This document shows, piece after piece, positions 62,477 to 64,000 of a stretch of 64,000 bases of DNA. Numbering within the stretch: the stretch's first letter is position 1; each line of letters begins with the position of its first letter. The DNA is from a bacterium (GTDB taxonomy: Bacteria; Orphanbacterota; Orphanbacteria; Orphanbacterales; Orphanbacteraceae): assembly GCA_025782575.1 (NCBI GenBank), contig JALGYY010000043.1:142501-206500 (forward strand). Direction: 5' to 3'. Both the position numbers and the translations under genes were made by a program. A model generated the notes under the pieces. It was given only the letters and a program-made list of their open reading frames with translations. It had not been told where the DNA came from and did no database searches.

Positions 62477-63690
62477 TGGCCACCTGTCTGAACGAGAGCG
62501 GGTTCACCGGACGGAGGATCCTCGCCGCAACTTACGGAATAGCAACCGACCGGCGTCTCACCGGCGCAAGGGGATCCGGGACGGAGCCGCTGGTCGTTCT
62601 GCTCGTCGCAGAGGAGCGGATCGGCCCATGTAGCCTGAACGTCATCGAGCGCACCCTCTGCCTCGCCGGCGCCGAACAGGATGTTCCTCCGCGTTTCGAT
62701 CGCGCTCTCCCCATCCCGGTAGAACCAGGGACCGGAAGTGCGGACGATCAGGTTTCCTTCGATGCGCGTCTCCCCTTCCTCGTCGATCCGAATCCCCCCT
62801 GTCAGGGCACTGTAGTTCCGGACCAGGGTGTTCCGGATGATCCGGGGAGAGCTCTTCCAGGAATAGATCGCTCCTCCTTTGTAGCCGCAATCGTTATATA
62901 TCATCAGGTTCCGATCCAGTTCCACTTCAACGCCCTGGAGAAAGGAGACGGCGCCCCCTCTCATCATCGCCTTGTTTTCAACGAAAGTGTTTCCCCGGAT
63001 CACCCCTTTTGAGAATTTCAACATGGCGATTCCTCCACCGGAATCGAATACGACCAGGTTGTTCCGGAATATGTTCCCCGTGATTTCCGCTACGGCATTA
63101 TCGATCATGCCGATCCCGCCACCATGAAAGACTGCGGAATTGCCATCGAACAGATTGTTTCTGATTTCACCACTCGCACCGTGCATCAGACAGACGCCCC
63201 CACCATGGAAGCGGGCATAGTTATTGTAGAACCGATTATTGGTAATCGTAGAGCTCAGCTTCCCCATAACAAGCACGCCGCCACCGTTGCCGATATCGAA
63301 CCAGGCGTTTCGGAGTGTGAACCCGTCAATTGTGACATGATCCCCTTCCTGCCCCCGGCACTGGAAACAGGCACTCTCAAGCCCCTCACCATCAACGGTG
63401 GTCGTCCACTGATCGGTGTCTCTCACTGTGAACTCGTTGTTCCAGCCGCCAAGGAGCGTAAGCCCCTGCTGAATACGAACCGCTTCGTTATAGGTGCCAT
63501 GGGCGACGAGAATCGTGTCGCCGCCCGATGAGGCGTCGACAGCAGACTGAATTGTGGGGAACTGGACCGGAACTGTGTGGGTGGCTCCATGAGCAGGGAG
63601 GCAGTACAGCAGCACGCCAATAAGTGATAAGAGCGGCACCCCGATCCGGCATGAGAGAGGGGATCTCGACTGGAATTCTCGATGTGCCAT
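62473..63690 (-). CDS. Exported right-handed beta-helix protein, first gene of the TPR operon
   Basis: Protein of 405 aa starting at ATG 63690, with a signal peptide ending 'LPAHG'. The mature part begins 'ATHTVPVQFPTIQSAVDASSGGDTILV', the N-cap of right-handed beta-helix proteins, then 10 or more coils with 'GGGI.M....EITGNIFRNN', and ends 'DPLLCDEQ...RLRPGSPCAG...VGCYSVSCGE' with paired cysteines. The fold is shared with the protein at 42858. Its stop overlaps the start of the GT39-like gene by 4 bases, so the two are translated together. It might be a glycan-binding or secreted substrate protein of the operon. Confidence 0.88.
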   Translation of the reverse strand: MAHREFQSRSPLSCRIGVPLLSLIGVLLYCLPAHGATHTVPVQFPTIQSAVDASSGGDTILVAHGTYNEAVRIQQGLTLLGGWNNEFTVRDTDQWTTTVDGEGLESACFQCRGQEGDHVTIDGFTLRNAWFDIGNGGGVLVMGKLSSTITNNRFYNNYARFHGGGVCLMHGASGEIRNNLFDGNSAVFHGGGIGMIDNAVAEITGNIFRNNLVVFDSGGGIAMLKFSKGVIRGNTFVENKAMMRGGAVSFLQGVEVELDRNLMIYNDCGYKGGAIYSWKSSPRIIRNTLVRNYSALTGGIRIDEEGETRIEGNLIVRTSGPWFYRDGESAIETRRNILFGAGEAEGALDDVQATWADPLLCDEQNDQRLRPGSPCAGETPVGCYSVSCGEDPPSGEPALVQTGGQ

Positions 63691-64000
63691 GGGAGCGTCA
63701 TTCTATCAGGAGCCAGGGCGACCGACAAGGTGAGTGAAGTCATGGTTGCCGCGTTAGAGGGGGCCCGCCCCCTCCCGAGCAGAGGTCTCCTCCTCCCGAG
63801 GAGCCGCTGCGGGACTCCGACTGTCGTCCCTCGCTGGCTCGTTCGACCGGCCCATTTAGTTCCGGGGGGGTCTCGTCTCTCTAATTCTCCCGGGAGAAGG
63901 AGGCCTCTGCTCGGGGGGGGAAGGGGGCGCTCTACCGTGTCAGTGTGCGGGAAGGGCGCCAGAGATACTCTGTGGGCGCGGGCGAAATACACTGGCACTC
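63691..64000. repeat. Gene-free end region with a 25-bp imperfect inverted repeat
   Basis: Arms at 63774-63798 and 63891-63915 (CCCGAGCAGAGGTCTCCTCC and its inverted near-copy, two mismatches in 25) with about 90 bases between, flanked by GC-rich runs (G8 at 63913-63920). No ORF here has a ribosome binding site or a recognised protein. It may be a large hairpin, a short mobile-element end or a structured leader. Confidence 0.5.

Noticed and set aside
63992-63997. TGGCAC at the window end as a sigma-54 promoter
   Set aside because: The -12 half would lie outside the window, so nothing supports it.
63423-63998. 191-codon minus-strand ORF at the window end
   Set aside because: It overlaps the beta-helix gene in another frame and its N-terminal part covers the inverted repeat; composition is Arg/Pro-rich and unlike a protein.

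Overview
The window reads as a chromosomal segment of a Gram-negative bacterium of the FCB superphylum, most likely one of its uncultured candidate phyla (Eisenbacteria-, Krumholzibacteria- or Latescibacteria-like). The assignment is an inference. It rests on many exported proteins that end in a FlgD-like 'NPFNP...G.Y.YR' domain, a PorV/PorQ-type barrel, a gingipain-like C25 peptidase, right-handed beta-helix proteins with the 'DP.FC...GC' ending, thrombospondin-type-3 Asp repeats and TPR-fused membrane enzymes. Base composition looks moderately GC-rich, and starts are a mix of ATG, GTG and TTG with strong AGGAGG ribosome binding sites.

Layout. 1-1413: 3' part of a class A penicillin-binding protein. 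1475-3889: beta-propeller-like surface protein. 4029-6815: two-domain M16 zinc protease. 6863-7836: small membrane protein and, overlapping it by one base, a peroxiredoxin whose peroxidatic cysteine codon is an in-frame TGA, so it is a probable selenoprotein. 7878-11861: TPR protein, HD nucleotidase, NAD(P)-binding protein and acyl-CoA dehydrogenase. 12062-17112: a frameshifted VOC protein, an ScfR/RamB-type regulator and the divergent glyoxylate-shunt genes aceB and aceA. 17189-22347: truncated YpeA-like acetyltransferase, DUF222/HNH nuclease, MazG and two convergent paralogous lipoproteins. 22453-43871: a large exported-protein region with an Asp-tailed lipoprotein, a PorV-TSP3-OmpA fusion, a giant gene of about 14.9 kb split by a +1 frameshift at GUU-UGA-C, a TSP3 outer-membrane protein, a DUF1844 protein and a beta-helix protein. 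44306-44587: mini two-CXXCH lipoprotein and tRNA-Asp. 44632-50318: overlapping peptidoglycan-recycling operon (SSS transporter, AnmK, SpoIID-like, NagZ-like). 50520-50667: nested palindromic element. 50692-56575: C25 peptidase and a divergent FG-GAP protein. 56587-63690: four-gene overlapping operon (beta-helix, membrane glycosyltransferase-TPR, sulfatase-like-TPR, TPR). The last 310 bases show no gene but hold an inverted repeat.

How parts work together. aceA and aceB bypass the decarboxylating steps of the TCA cycle, and the neighbouring ScfR-type regulator probably senses acyl-CoA or acetate status through an inverted repeat over the aceB -35 box. The recycling operon probably imports and phosphorylates wall sugars after trimming. 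Several exported-protein genes carry TGGCAC-N5-TTGC (sigma-54) promoters, which suggests that part of the cell-surface programme is under RpoN control. PorV-like and C25 proteins plus FlgD-like C-terminal domains hint at a type-IX-like export or anchoring route, but no core PorK/L/M/N or SprA gene lies in the window.

The strongest points for a second look are the selenocysteine peroxiredoxin, the prfB-like frameshift site in the giant gene, the shared sigma-54 promoters and the palindromic element.
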